This document shows, one piece after another, positions 1-18,348 of a stretch of DNA of 64,000 bases. The stretch comes from Trichoplax sp. H2 (Eukaryota > Placozoa > Uniplacotomia > Trichoplacea): NCBI GenBank assembly GCA_003344405.1, contig NOWV01000040.1, positions 124,001-188,000 of the forward strand. Reading direction: 5' to 3'. Every line of letters begins with the position of its first letter. The stretch's first letter is position 1. The notes beneath the pieces are model-generated. The model saw only the letters and a program-made list of their open reading frames with translations. It did no database searches and was not told the DNA's origin. The position numbers and the translations under genes were made by a program.

Positions 1-506
1 AGAAGGTGCAAAAATAAAAATCAACCTAATTTTATTTACATGTCTCTGGTCTGAATTATCGCGATAATCCATTTTTTACCTGCTCTACAAACTGGTACAG
101 TTTGTATTGAGATACTGTCAATTATATTATTATTTATTTATTATACGCGTATATTTTATTGTACGGAACGGTTCAATACTTAAAATAATAGAATTAAACT
201 ATACATAACCCGCAGTAATATAATATCACTAATAGTCATCTGTAGAGATCTAGTACTAAGGCCAATCAATACTGTATATACAAAAGAATAGCAAACAACA
301 TTAACAAATGGTGGTATACAAGCCGAGCGAATAGTAAGAGATGATCAGATCGTACACAACAGTATTCTGTCATAGTTTTCAAGACTAGAAATTATCATAT
401 GGCAATAATGCGCAGTCACGTTTACATATACACGCACGTTGCATTACAATTTGACCATTTCTGAAGTACGGGTACGCTGGTAAAAAATGTCCATTAATGA
501 GAATTA

Positions 507-785
507 CTAACCGCGATGACCTGTCGATCTCTTCACTGACGGATGAGAATCACCACGAGCAATTTCCACTCGAACGCGTGCTCCACATAGTCGTCTTCCA
601 TCCAATGCTTCAACTGCATCTTGTGCGTCTAGTGGATCATCAAATACCACAAAGGCAAAACCTGGCGGATTTCGAGCAATCCAAACATCTTTCAGAGGTC
701 CATAGCGTGCAAACTCCTTTTCAATTTCGTGCTTAGCGGCGCCAGATCCTAAATTGCCGATGTAAACTCGCGTACGATCGGCCAT
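507..785 (-). CDS. SRSF3/SRSF7-type serine/arginine-rich splicing factor, first exon (RRM)
   Basis: A 92-residue frame starting at the ATG at 785-783 is almost entirely one RNA recognition motif. RNP2 reads VYIGNL near residue 7 and RNP1 reads PPGFAFVVF near residue 40, followed by [14 protein letters not shown]. This is the pattern of the SRSF3/SRSF7 (9G8/Rbp1) group of nuclear splicing regulators, which bind exonic enhancers in pre-mRNA. I start at MADRTRVY because family members begin there; the frame stays open 16 codons upstream. Family proteins carry an Arg/Ser tail after the RRM. Here the frame runs [13 protein letters not shown] and stops at 507-509, and no RS-coding stretch is visible between 1 and 506. 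I infer that the exon splices near its end to RS exons left of the window, or that this is a tail-less form. The RRM call is firm; the 3' end is open. Confidence 0.88.
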   Translation of the reverse strand: MADRTRVYIGNLGSGAAKHEIEKEFARYGPLKDVWIARNPPGFAFVVFDDPLDAQDAVEALDGRRLCGARVRVEIARGDSHPSVKRSTGHRG

Positions 786-833
786 TGTTACTCTTTTCGG
801 CGATAAACTAACTACCCAACTGGAAAAGCTCAA

Positions 834-3800
834 TATAGACTATACAAGAATTGTCCTGTACACAATTTTATATTCCAGATACGTAACTGCACTGGCTAAT
901 CGAGTTAATTTCGTCGCAAAACAGCACAGCTTTGGATAAAAGATGAATCTAAAAATAGAGAATACGATACTTGTAAATAGTAATCGTTATACTGTATCTG
1001 TAAATCATTGAATAATAATAATAATAATAACAATAATATAATGATCAAAAGACTTGACATTTATCATGGCTTAATCAATTATAGAAATGGAGTAATTGCT
1101 AGTTAAAATAACAGTCAAAGACGATGTACTGCATTACTCAGATGGCTAGACGTTTTACTAATTTCCATCACAATCTATTTTAGTGCGTTTACTGTAGCAA
1201 ATACAGAAAGTTGGACTTGCTGACTTCAGTTGCTGTACTGTACAGCAGAAATTGACCAGAATCATACAGTCATGGATTAAACATGCTTAGCAAGAAATGG
1301 AAGCGTTCACAAGACTCAAGTCTCTTCCACACTGGATATGTTATTATCCTAACAGTAAATAAACCATGCTCGTCAAAGCAGAGCCTCTATAACACTAGAT
1401 ATTCACCTTAATATGAAGTATCGAATTGCGCTTACGTTTATAGTCAATAGTGACTTTTTGTAACGGTATATATATATATTTTATCTTCTACCCTACAGTA
1501 CAGTACAGCATGAAGAGAGATAGACTTCAAGCGCTAGTCATCGTCCTGTTTGATATTTGATTGCAAACACTTCACTAGCATCATGCACATGTGGTTCAAA
1601 TTGTATGATAAAGACACTATAATAAGTAAGGAAGAAAGGCAAAAATTAAACGTTTATGTTATTCTATAATATGATCGATTGAAAAAAGGATCAATGAAAA
1701 TTGATGCAAAACCATACAGTAGAATAAGCGTTCATTCAGTTTTGCCTAATTGGCTTGTACTTGAAAAATTCCATAAAGCATAAAATACAAGTCCATTTTT
1801 AGTTCTAGTCATAGTCATCAGTATTCTGGCTAAAGGAAATCAACGTTGGTGACACTCAAGTTGTGTTACAGTATTTCAATTCAAAGTTTAGATAGATATT
1901 TTAAATGTTTCTTGGCGGAAAGAGCAGGAAGAAAGAGAAATTTTCATTGTTATATTGGACAGTGAAATGTTGAAAAAGCACTCAAGGAAAAAAAAAAAAA
2001 GTGATAACCTCTACTTTCCCCTACTTTTACACAACACAGAAAGGAGATAAAATATTAGGTATTACTCAGATAGAGCAATTTATTCAAGGCTACCTATGTA
2101 ATTAGCGCAAACAAGAGGAGTAAGCACCGCCACAAGCCGAAAAGTCTTGATACTTTGTGATCTGTTCGGCCCAAGATTGAAAAACTGATGCTTTTCTTCC
2201 ACCACAAGACCGCTGATGGTAGTTGCTACTGAGGCCCCCCACCTGCGCACAATGAAGCCCAGTCATGCACCGTGTTTCCGCCGCTCCCATTCAGCATGCA
2301 ATATGTATTAGCATATTGACCATAACGTTTTAGGTGTTTGAGTATCGCTACTATCATCACTATGCGCGGACGCCATTACACTGAGTATTGTGAGTGACTT
2401 ACCGTCATACAGCGTAACAGAGTACAGTGTACAGTATCAATTCGTTTCTCCATGATACTGTACTGTACAGTGTACTGTACTGTAGACAAAATCATTGCTG
2501 GTGCAGTACCGTACTGGAAGTCTAATACTACAGTATAGTACTGTACTGTACATTGTTCCGCTCTCTGGAAATGGCGATGGCTATGGCTCTGTAGTAGAGT
2601 GAGTCTGTAGCTATTTTCGGAGTGATAGTACACAACCGTGTTTGCATCTTCCTTCTTATTCACTCCAAAAACATGGGTGCATGGTGAGCTAGGATATGGT
2701 CAAAACATCATTTTAAAAACTTACTAAATTGAGTAAATTGGGATCAACTTCTAAAAGGTTACTCCATCGCCCCTAAAATGCATGCTTGTGTTTATCATGT
2801 TTTGGACGGACAGATATTTCTCCCCCCTCTTTCGCCAAAATAGTGTGGCAAACAGTTCGCTATGACAGACTAACAGTACTATAGTTAGTAGAGTATGCCA
2901 ATGATCGATTCGAATTGGCTGATTTTTTTCTAAATTAAGGAAATAAATATGTGAATCGTTGACAATGTTGTGAATACGATGTTAATCATGGACGGTATTG
3001 TAAATTCCCCAAATAAATATTACGTTGAATCTTAATATCGGTTATGTACCAAGTTCTGCTTACAAACAGTTATACTGTATAAGATCGTAGATGTAATTAT
3101 TATTATTATTTAAATTAGTACCAGTTATTTCGAAATCAGACACGGAAAATCCATACTAAGTAGCCATTTTTCGATATTAACGGCCTCATATAGTAAGAAA
3201 AGTTCGTCTGTCTGACTGAAGAGTAATATAGCTGGACAAAGTGGATATTAGGCATTAGTTATGTACTGTACTAGTGGACAATAATGTCCCCTGAACCTGG
3301 ACCATGGATATATAGTACACTGTCTAAAGATATCTCGATATTAAGTACCACAGTATCAGTACCAGATGATACCGTATAATATAGCATACAGTATACTATA
3401 CAGATACTGACGGACTTTTGAAAAATACTAACTTATACTGTGGTATGCATCTTCTGTATCTGTTTTCTTAATCACGACTATTAACTCAAAAAAATTTATG
3501 AAGCTATAGAACTGCTTTCAAGCAGAACTTAGCAAAATAGACTAAGAATCAATGAAATATTACTCCATTTAGCAATTTGGAATCGAATATCTAACAGTTT
3601 AAGATCAAGACGATATAAAGGTTAATGTCCGACCGTCCAAGTACAGTGCAACACAGTACATTGTGCGCATGCCTTGACTTCACGTGCACTGTACTGTATG
3701 AAACCCAACTCAATTCATATATACACTACAGTATTAACTTAACTGATGTAGCAATCATGTCGTCATCGTAATTATTCATTATTATTATTATTTATTTTAA

Positions 3801-4311
3801 TAATGTAATTCCTCTTCTTTTATTATTACAGTATATTGATGATCATAATGAAGGTTAATTAATACCTAATCTCCGATGTCTCGGATCAAGTGCGTTACTT
3901 TTATTACTCGTACAGGTTAAATGTTAGTCTTGATAGATTGAGCGTAAGAAAACTTTAGTACCTGAGCGCTTGCATCTTTATACAATATGAAAACAACTTC
4001 ATAGTGGCATATCAAGAGCCGAGAGCGAGAGAGAATATTGCTGTTTCTTCTCCTTTGAATGAAAATCGAATCGACATCGTCAATCGATAAATTAGTCTTA
4101 CCACTATCGTCTAGAAGAATTCTTCATCTACCATAATATAAAATCCTTCTGATTGACTGACTCCTATATACTGTAGGTCAATCAGATAGGAGTACACAAA
4201 TCAGTCCATGATTGAGCGTTAACTTACACTCAATACAGCTATATATACGAGTATAGTAGACGAATTAAACATAGTAATTTCAAGTGACTGAGGCCTTTCA
4301 CCATATCGACC
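834..4311. other. Intergenic region between the SR factor and FAK
   Basis: I see no supported gene in these 3.5 kb. The region holds short AT microsatellites (an AAT run near 1010-1040 and an ATT run near 3770-3800) and a dense block of GTAC-centred palindromes at about 2420-2555. Looser GTAC palindromes occur at 3260-3420 and 3640-3700. Short open frames overlapping the palindromes show no domain or codon pattern of a real gene. The segment must contain the promoter of FAK and, on the other strand, that of the SR factor. Confidence 0.6.
2421..2553. repeat. GTAC-palindrome repeat cluster
   Basis: The stretch is built of overlapping copies of the self-complementary words GTACTGTACAGTAC, TACTGTACAGTA and GTGTACTGTAC, with spacers of a few bases to about 50. 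Each word can pair with itself and with its neighbours. It belongs to the same sequence family as the clusters at 13,170-13,640, 45,055-45,120 and 53,938-54,190. It lies about 1.8 kb upstream of the FAK start codon. Confidence 0.8.
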
Positions 4312-11669
<7,358 letters not shown>

Positions 11670-12935
11670 TAATATTGAAAGTGACGCTCATCGATGTTCA
11701 TACGCGTAAATTAATCATCAGTTGAATGAGAATAATATCCTCTATTGATTCTACATCAAGTGAGATCAATTTTTTTTATATCATTATTAATAATGTCATA
11801 TTATGGCACAGCTACGAATTTTTTTAATATCAAAACAAGGGTATCTACTTTTATGGCTTGCATTGTATAAATTTTAGGTTACTGCACTATTTTTTTATTG
11901 CCTGTATGTCATTAAAATTGTTCACGTCAAGATTAAGCTCAATTGATTATTTTCTGTACTGTATTCTGTACCGACAAGAAGATTGCTGTGATAATCGATC
12001 TTCAATCTCAATGTTGTAGCTGATTTTCATTCTGTTCGCTTTCTTAATATCACAAAATGATGATCATGATTGATCATAGCCACTCTATATTACCAATGCT
12101 TTAAAAATATGCATTTGATATAAATTCTATTGACATACGAATTTTGACACAAATTGAGCCTACGTTGCTAAGAAGTAATGCAAAATTAATTCAATCTATC
12201 CAGTGATTGGATGATATGGGACTTGGTGTAACAACTACTCAGTAACAAGAGACAATTGCCATTCCATCTAACAAACCATACGAATATTATATTCTATAAA
12301 TAAATTTATTATAACCAAGTTCATATGGTCATATATTCTGTTGACAACAGGATAATACATTGTGGTCCTCAATTCTAATACGTATGCTCTAACGCTGTGT
12401 GAACTTATGTGCTCATTTTGAGAGATATTGCTGTACGGTGTGCAGTGGAACAGCATTGCAACTCAAGACCCTTGACGAAAGATTGAAGTATCGGCAACGA
12501 ATGTGTTTACCTGTTTACCGTAATACTGCTTTATTAAACAAGTATGCAATCCGAATTTCAGTATTATACAGTACTGCACTATTTCTAGATCATCTATATC
12601 ATACATAGTACAATCGTCTGCAAACTTGCAAACGCTGTTGTTGTTATCGTCATCTGATTTAGCTGGATATTCTCGACAGTTTTCGATCAAATTAAGTATC
12701 TTCAAAATAACAGACATTGTACATTATTGCGAATTACCAAAAACTCCATCATCTACTGGTCCAAACATTCTCTTATAAATTGAGCAATCCTTTTATATTT
12801 ATTTAATTAATTTCATAAAAGGCAAACCACCCGCTTTACTGCACTTTGCTTTTGGATAGGGGAGTCTCTAGGTTACTCAACCTCATGGGTGTAGAAGAGT
12901 GCACACTGTACTGTACATTCAAGCTTATGAAACAG
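11670..12935. other. Intergenic region downstream of FAK
   Basis: No gene is supported here. Open frames between 12,268 and 12,717 overlap on both strands, are under 90 codons and show no recognisable domain. The sequence is AT-rich and unremarkable until the 31-bp tandem array begins. Confidence 0.55.
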
Positions 12936-13126
12936 TACGTAACACTTTAAGTTTGACCTAACCATGTACGTAACACTTTAAGTTTGACCTAACCATCTAC
13001 AGTACGTAACACTTTAAGTTTGACCTAACCATCTACGTAACACTTTAAGTTTGACCTAACCATCTACGTAACACTTTTAGTTTGACCTAACCATGAACGT
13101 AACACTTGTAGCTTGACCTAACCATG
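12936..13126. repeat. 31-bp tandem repeat, six copies
   Basis: Six head-to-tail units begin at about 12936, 12967, 13003, 13034, 13065 and 13096. Each has the form TACGTAACACTTTAAGTTTG followed by ACCTAACCAT and C or G. Units 1-4 match over 30 of 31 bases, with only the last base alternating; units 5 and 6 drift (TTTTAG, then TTGTAGC). A 5-base insertion (TACAG) follows unit 2. This is a minisatellite, not a CRISPR array, because there are no spacers. It abuts the GTAC-palindrome cluster upstream of elongin C. Confidence 0.92.
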
Positions 13127-13169
13127 CATTAACTACAGTCCAGTAGGCCACTACAAATAATATTCGTCT

Positions 13170-13640
13170 GACGCAACTGCACAGTGTACAGTGTACAGTA
13201 CAGTAGCAGATTTTATACACAGCTCTTTGTACAGTACTGTACAGTACTGTAGTGTACTGAACGTACAGTACAGTAACCATGCAGTCGGTCATACAGTACA
13301 GTATGATGTAATCTACAGTACAATCTGCAGACCCTAATAAAAGGACTTGTACTGTACACTGTACAGTACATCTCTAGTATTTACTGTACTGTACTGTGTG
13401 TTACACTGTATTAATGAATAGTACAAGTCCCTGTTAGTAGCAACAAGGTAAAGGAAAAGCACTCTGATAGGACTACTACAGTACTTACTATGTCTCTGGT
13501 ATTTACAGTACAGTACAAGACGACGACAGTACTGTATAGTGTACAGTACTGTACAGTATAGTGTACTGTACAGTACAGTACCTGAACGATAGTACTGTAC
13601 ACTGTAGCGTACAGTTGGTACAGTAGGGCGGTACTAGGGA
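13170..13640. repeat. Large GTAC-palindrome repeat cluster upstream of elongin C
   Basis: About 470 bp is dominated by chained CTGTAC/GTACAG words, for example GTACAGTACTGTACAGTACT near 13,230 and further chains near 13,340-13,360 and 13,530-13,600. The words are palindromic and repeat in both orientations by definition. Long frames reading Tyr-Cys-Thr-Val on either strand are a by-product of the repeat. The block ends about 100 bp before the elongin C start codon, so it occupies the promoter-proximal region. Confidence 0.85.
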
Positions 13641-13746
13641 CGTACCGCTCTGGTACTAGACCAAATTGACGCAAGCGCAATCTCTCTTCAGCAGACGACG
13701 ATAGCAACGACATAGCTGCTAAACAACCAGTTCTAAAGATTTCAAC

Positions 13747-14713
13747 ATGGCCGAAATTGATAAACGTTCGGAATCCAGTCTACAAATTGGTGGTTGTGAA
13801 GGACCTGAAGCTATGTACGTTAAGTTAATAGCGAATGATGGCCACGAATTTATTATTAAGCGAGAGTTTGCCTTAACATCGGGAACAATTAAAGCGATGC
13901 TTAGCGGCCCAGGTAATAGAACAACAATCGGTTCAATGACATCTTGCTTAGCTTTAGACTTGCACTTTGTACGCTGTCAATCAGGCTATAACCTCTTGAT
14001 TCATTTTATTTGCTTGTTGTTATTGTTGATTATATTCGTCGTCTCATCCACTTTACCATTCAATATTGAGAAATGTAGTTGCTCTAATTCGTCCTTGACT
14101 CTCGTCGTCATGTGGCCAAGTCATGATGAAAGTTAATTGAATCCGATTTGAATTTGTTTTTAGGCCAATTTAGTGAAAATGAAACAAATGAAATTCGATT
14201 TCGTGATATACCGTAAGTGTTGTGCATGTCTTGTCTATGAAAGTGAAATTTAAATCGTTGTTGACAGCATCCATGTTCAATCATCTTGTCAAAATGATAC
14301 CATTAATTCGGGATCAGATTGTAGAATTGTCATTGGCGTAGTCTTATAAATACAGTTATTGACAACGGATAAGTAAAACTAGTTACCGACTTCCAGTATG
14401 TACAGTATGTTGCTATTTTACTCAAGTTTACAACGTTAGAAACTCTCTGTTCAATTTAAATTCTATCACAGTCAACAGGTAAAAAGGATACATGTTGCAA
14501 TCTTAGTCGGCAATGCTTTACTATCTCATTTACTTCCTTTCTAATTGTCACTTTCAACTCATTTTCTGTAGATCTCATGTCTTAAGTAAAGTATGCACCT
14601 ACTTTACTTATAAGGTCAAGTATACCAACAGCGGAAATGAAATTCCGGAATTTGTTATCCAACCTGAGATAGCACTAGAACTACTCATGGCTGCCAATTT
14701 TCTCGATTGTTAG
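13747..14713 (+). CDS. ELOC: Elongin C (transcription elongation factor B subunit 1), complete
   Basis: Three exons, 13747-13912, 14164-14212 and 14572-14713, join in phase to a 118-residue protein (human 112). The BTB/POZ-like fold of elongin C is clear throughout: [14 protein letters not shown] near residue 16, [23 protein letters not shown] at the first splice site, then [15 protein letters not shown] and [15 protein letters not shown]. It ends with the invariant [14 protein letters not shown]. Elongin C pairs with elongin B and with SOCS/VHL-box proteins to form substrate adaptors of Cullin-2/5 ubiquitin ligases, and is part of the elongin (SIII) complex in the nucleus. The N-terminus ([14 protein letters not shown]) is slightly longer than in human. 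An unspliced reading of intron 1 stays open for about 70 codons but has no meaning. The GTAC repeat cluster lies immediately upstream. Confidence 0.98.
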
Positions 14714-17151
14714 AATCTGTGTCAAATAGAATGTATTTGTAATATGAAATTGAGTCACTTATCGTGACGGATTCAACTATTCAACTTTTCTACACTGTAC
14801 TTTTACTTGCACTCATAATTTCCATGTTGTTCTAAGACCATCATATTTAGATTGTTTGATGTCTTTGCAAAATTTAATATGACTCCGGTTTTTACCAGAC
14901 TTTTATTAAGTTCACTTTACAAGTATTTATCTTTGTAAGAGAATAGCTATTCTATACGTAACAAAATTATCATCTCCTGTTATTATAATGTGATTGATAT
15001 GAAAGAATTTGCTAGCAAGTTTTTCGAAAGGATTGTTGCAAATCAAATAGGATAACTAGTTGACTTACTGCAGTGTAAGCATATGGCTGATATTACTTTA
15101 TACATTTACTTGCTGTCTTTCCTTTCGATATTAATGTTATGATAGATAATCAAATATGTTATTAACGCATTTTGCCTATTTTGAGATGTTACATATACTA
15201 CGCCATGGAATTAAGTCAATACTTTTAGTACGCGTCATATATTGCTACAGATTGTGTAGTAGTCATATTCTTGTCGTCATCATGCTATAGCTCTAAATGT
15301 GCCAATAGAATACTCTTATCTTGCGATTTTGCTTGCTATTTCAATGATCGCAATCATTGCAAATGTCAATCTGTCTTATAGACACGATAGTTTCTTCATC
15401 AAATTTTTATGTGATAACCCTAACTAAATTACAAAATAATATTTACGAACTACAGATAAAGTAAAATGCGATGTAACCATCCTTAATTCTTTGTTAACCG
15501 TTTATGAACTACGTACAGTATAACATCGATGATACAACCGGAGTCCTATTTTATGTGGGTTACACACTTGCCTGTATCAAATAAAACAAAATCAATAGTT
15601 AATGCTACTGTATTTGTATTTGCGATTAGATTACTCTCGATACTGTATTAGGTGGTACTGCAGTATATATTTTATCATTTTTAAACTAAGCTGCGGTAAC
15701 TACAGTATTATAAAATAGGGTTGGTGAAGCAGAACTACCATACACGTATATTTAGCAAATTGCGTGTGAATTGACTACCCAAGCCACGTAATAGGGTACA
15801 TTTTTACGATTGATCTAGATATATGATAGGACAGATTTGAAATAAACAGTAAAGGCTAGCTAAGGCTTGTCATGGAGAGCTTGCTTTTGCAATCTGGTAT
15901 TAAAACAAACTGCAAGCATGGCTACTAATCATCGGCAGAAAATGAATCTATTTTTATGAATATTTTCATCGCAACTGAACGATTATAGCATTTAATAAGA
16001 TTGCTCAGCAGTCTTATTAGTTTGTCTACACGCAAATTGTGTCCATCAGAATAGTATCTGTGGGCTACTTCGACCTCTTTCATTCTTACATACCATACTC
16101 TATTGAAATTGCCTACATCACGAGAAATTGAAAGCCAAAGGTAACTTTGCTAGCATACTTTTTTTACCACGGTTCGGTTACCTTAATTATTTAAAAGTTT
16201 TAGCTTAATTATTGATTTTAATTCTTTCATTCAATACCAGAGCCAATAGAATCTACGGTTATTAAACACTAGCGTTAACTATAGTTACATTTTCATATTT
16301 TATTATAGTATATATTGAATATCTCCTACTATCTCATCGATAGGCAAATTGATGTTACTAAGGTCGTGAATACTAATTTAGCTTAATTTTTATAATTCAC
16401 TAATAAGAATTTATATTCTGTTGCCATATACGTACGTCACTAATTGATAATAATCTCCTTCATAGTATCTCGAATAATAGCTTACTAATATTCATATTCT
16501 TGAGAAGGAAATGCTAATAAATTTAAGAAGGGATCAAAGGAAAAGATTGTTATCATCATTTTTTTCTCGCCTCACAATTTGATGCAAAAATTTTCTTGCT
16601 ATTAAATTGCAACATTGTAGTCATTAAAGATGAAAAGTTTTATTTTACCTGTATAAACTGATTGATTTCATAAATAGAGAATTTGAAATGTGATAAATAA
16701 TGCTTAAATCTTATATTAATGTAGCAAATTGAGCTTCATGTGTGATGCAGTGCATAGTATGAAAACTTTAAATCGATACTATTCGTATCAGGAGAAAGAT
16801 TAAGAACATGGGTAAAGTCAACGTAGAAAGTAGGATAGTCAACATAAATCAGCTAAATTTGAGCCAAAAAATTGATCGGATATATTCGTATATTGTAAAG
16901 TAATGATATTTATACCCGTATATATACTTGGCATACAGAACTTACTGCTAAGAAATAGGTTTATTATATGTAGTCTGAACGGGTAAAAATGGGTCTCAAT
17001 ACTGCTTTGGTTTTGTAAATGCAGTATTTCGGTTCTTTTATAACTATAAAGATGCAGGCATAAGAGCTATCAAAAAATTATACAGTTAAATACTTTCGAT
17101 ATACAACTGGTTTTATATCCTGTATATTTAATATAGTACTTTGCCATCATA
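14714..17151. other. Intergenic region, nothing recognised
   Basis: AT-rich sequence without a supported open frame, RNA gene or long repeat. It separates elongin C from the minus-strand low-complexity gene, so the two genes converge here and only their 3' untranslated regions are expected. Confidence 0.55.
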
Positions 17152-18348
17152 TTAAATATCATCAAAGACATCGACTTCTTCGATTTCTAAGTTACATCGT
17201 AAATATCTTGGTGGTTGCTCCATGACACCTTTTATACCATTAGAGCTGGAAACTAGATTAGTTTTGGGATCACTTCCATTAGAACCTTTAAAAGAAACTG
17301 CTTTATTTCTTTGTTGCAATGAACGAAGTCTCCAATGATGAGCTGCTTTGAGTAAGTTTTCATTTCTCCTATTTAATAACGGAGAATTTTTAGCTGGTGT
17401 ATTGATATTATTAAATGTTTGATCGACTATAGCTGATATTGTTCGTCTATGGGATAGGCCATTATCCTGATCTTTATAATTAATCTCACTGTCATCTTTT
17501 GACTTATCCTGTAATTTGTTCTCCATTTCTGCTGAAGCATGCTGTTCATTTAAAGAATATGCTCGACGTTCGTTAGTTAAATGAGCTGAAGATGTTGATG
17601 AAGAAGGCGATGATAAAGAAATTGTTTTATTATTTAGATTCTCCAACGGAGAATTTTGGTCCGATAACGAACGTGGCCGATGCTCATGGATTGAATGAAG
17701 AGACGATGTCGACGAAGAAGTTGATGATGAAGACCGCAAAGATGACTGATGATGTAGCGATGAAGTAATGCGAGCTAAATGGGGTAATCGAGATGTTTTA
17801 TCGTATTCTCTAAAGGTATCGAACGACGATGATCGATTTCGTAATTGCTCATCTGCTTTAAGCTTTGGATGTCGATGTGAAATAATTGTAGTTTGACGTA
17901 TCATTGTAGGCGACTCTTCATCGGTAGAGAAGCGATGTTTTACCAATATTGAACTCTCTGAATCTTGTTTAATAAGAAATCCTTTCTTTCTTCGTTGCTG
18001 AACAGGAGAAGACTTCATGGTTTGCAATCGTTGCTGTTGTTTCTGTTGCTGCTGCTGAACTTTACTGTCCAAAGTTGGTGCCGTTGATGGTGATGATAAA
18101 AGAGACTTTCCATCATTATCAGTAGACTGACGTTGTTTCTCTGTATCTTCATCATTATTCTTAGCATTAATGCGATTCAATTGCGCAATGAGAGATTTTT
18201 GATCAGAAAGTATATCACGTAATTTTTTGGACATTTCTTTGTCGTAATCGCTTAGTCTATTCCGTAGCTGAAGATCTTGCTTGTTATTTTTATTACATAC
18301 AGCAAAGGCATGATTAGAATCAATGGCAGGAATGGATTTTGAATTCAT
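17152..18348 (-). CDS. Hypothetical 398-residue serine-rich, largely disordered protein, single exon
   Basis: I do not recognise this protein. The frame starts at the ATG at 18348-18346, with an in-frame stop four codons upstream at 18357-18355, and ends at the TAA at 17154-17152. Residues about 27-62 (RNRLSDYDKEMSKKLRDILS and onward) look like a short amphipathic helix or coiled coil. A Gln-rich run follows at about 98-109. Long Ser/Thr/Arg/His stretches at about 190-255 are typical of intrinsic disorder. The C-terminus is acidic (EIEEVDVFDD). No signal peptide or membrane segment is visible. At about 1.2 kb it is by far the longest uninterrupted frame in the window, and biased but not repetitive codons argue that it codes. 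It is intronless among very intron-rich neighbours, which fits a retrogene, a lineage-specific gene, or a terminal exon whose upstream exons I cannot see. Confidence 0.7.
   Translation of the reverse strand: MNSKSIPAIDSNHAFAVCNKNNKQDLQLRNRLSDYDKEMSKKLRDILSDQKSLIAQLNRINAKNNDEDTEKQRQSTDNDGKSLLSSPSTAPTLDSKVQQQQQKQQQRLQTMKSSPVQQRRKKGFLIKQDSESSILVKHRFSTDEESPTMIRQTTIISHRHPKLKADEQLRNRSSSFDTFREYDKTSRLPHLARITSSLHHQSSLRSSSSTSSSTSSLHSIHEHRPRSLSDQNSPLENLNNKTISLSSPSSSTSSAHLTNERRAYSLNEQHASAEMENKLQDKSKDDSEINYKDQDNGLSHRRTISAIVDQTFNNINTPAKNSPLLNRRNENLLKAAHHWRLRSLQQRNKAVSFKGSNGSDPKTNLVSSSNGIKGVMEQPPRYLRCNLEIEEVDVFDDI

Noticed and set aside
497-736. 79-codon plus-strand frame over the SR factor
   Set aside because: It is the antisense shadow of the RRM-coding exon, which has clear RNP motifs on the minus strand.
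2102-2663. Two minus-strand frames of 62 and 95 codons
   Set aside because: One crosses the GTAC-palindrome block and reads repetitive Thr-Val-Gln-Tyr; the other has no domain or splice context.
12936-13126. Regular repeats resembling a CRISPR array
   Set aside because: Units are contiguous with no spacers, and the surroundings are intron-bearing animal genes.
13077-13713. Minus-strand frames of 71 and 100 codons
   Set aside because: They translate the palindromic repeat (Tyr-Cys-Thr-Val runs) and carry no protein signature.
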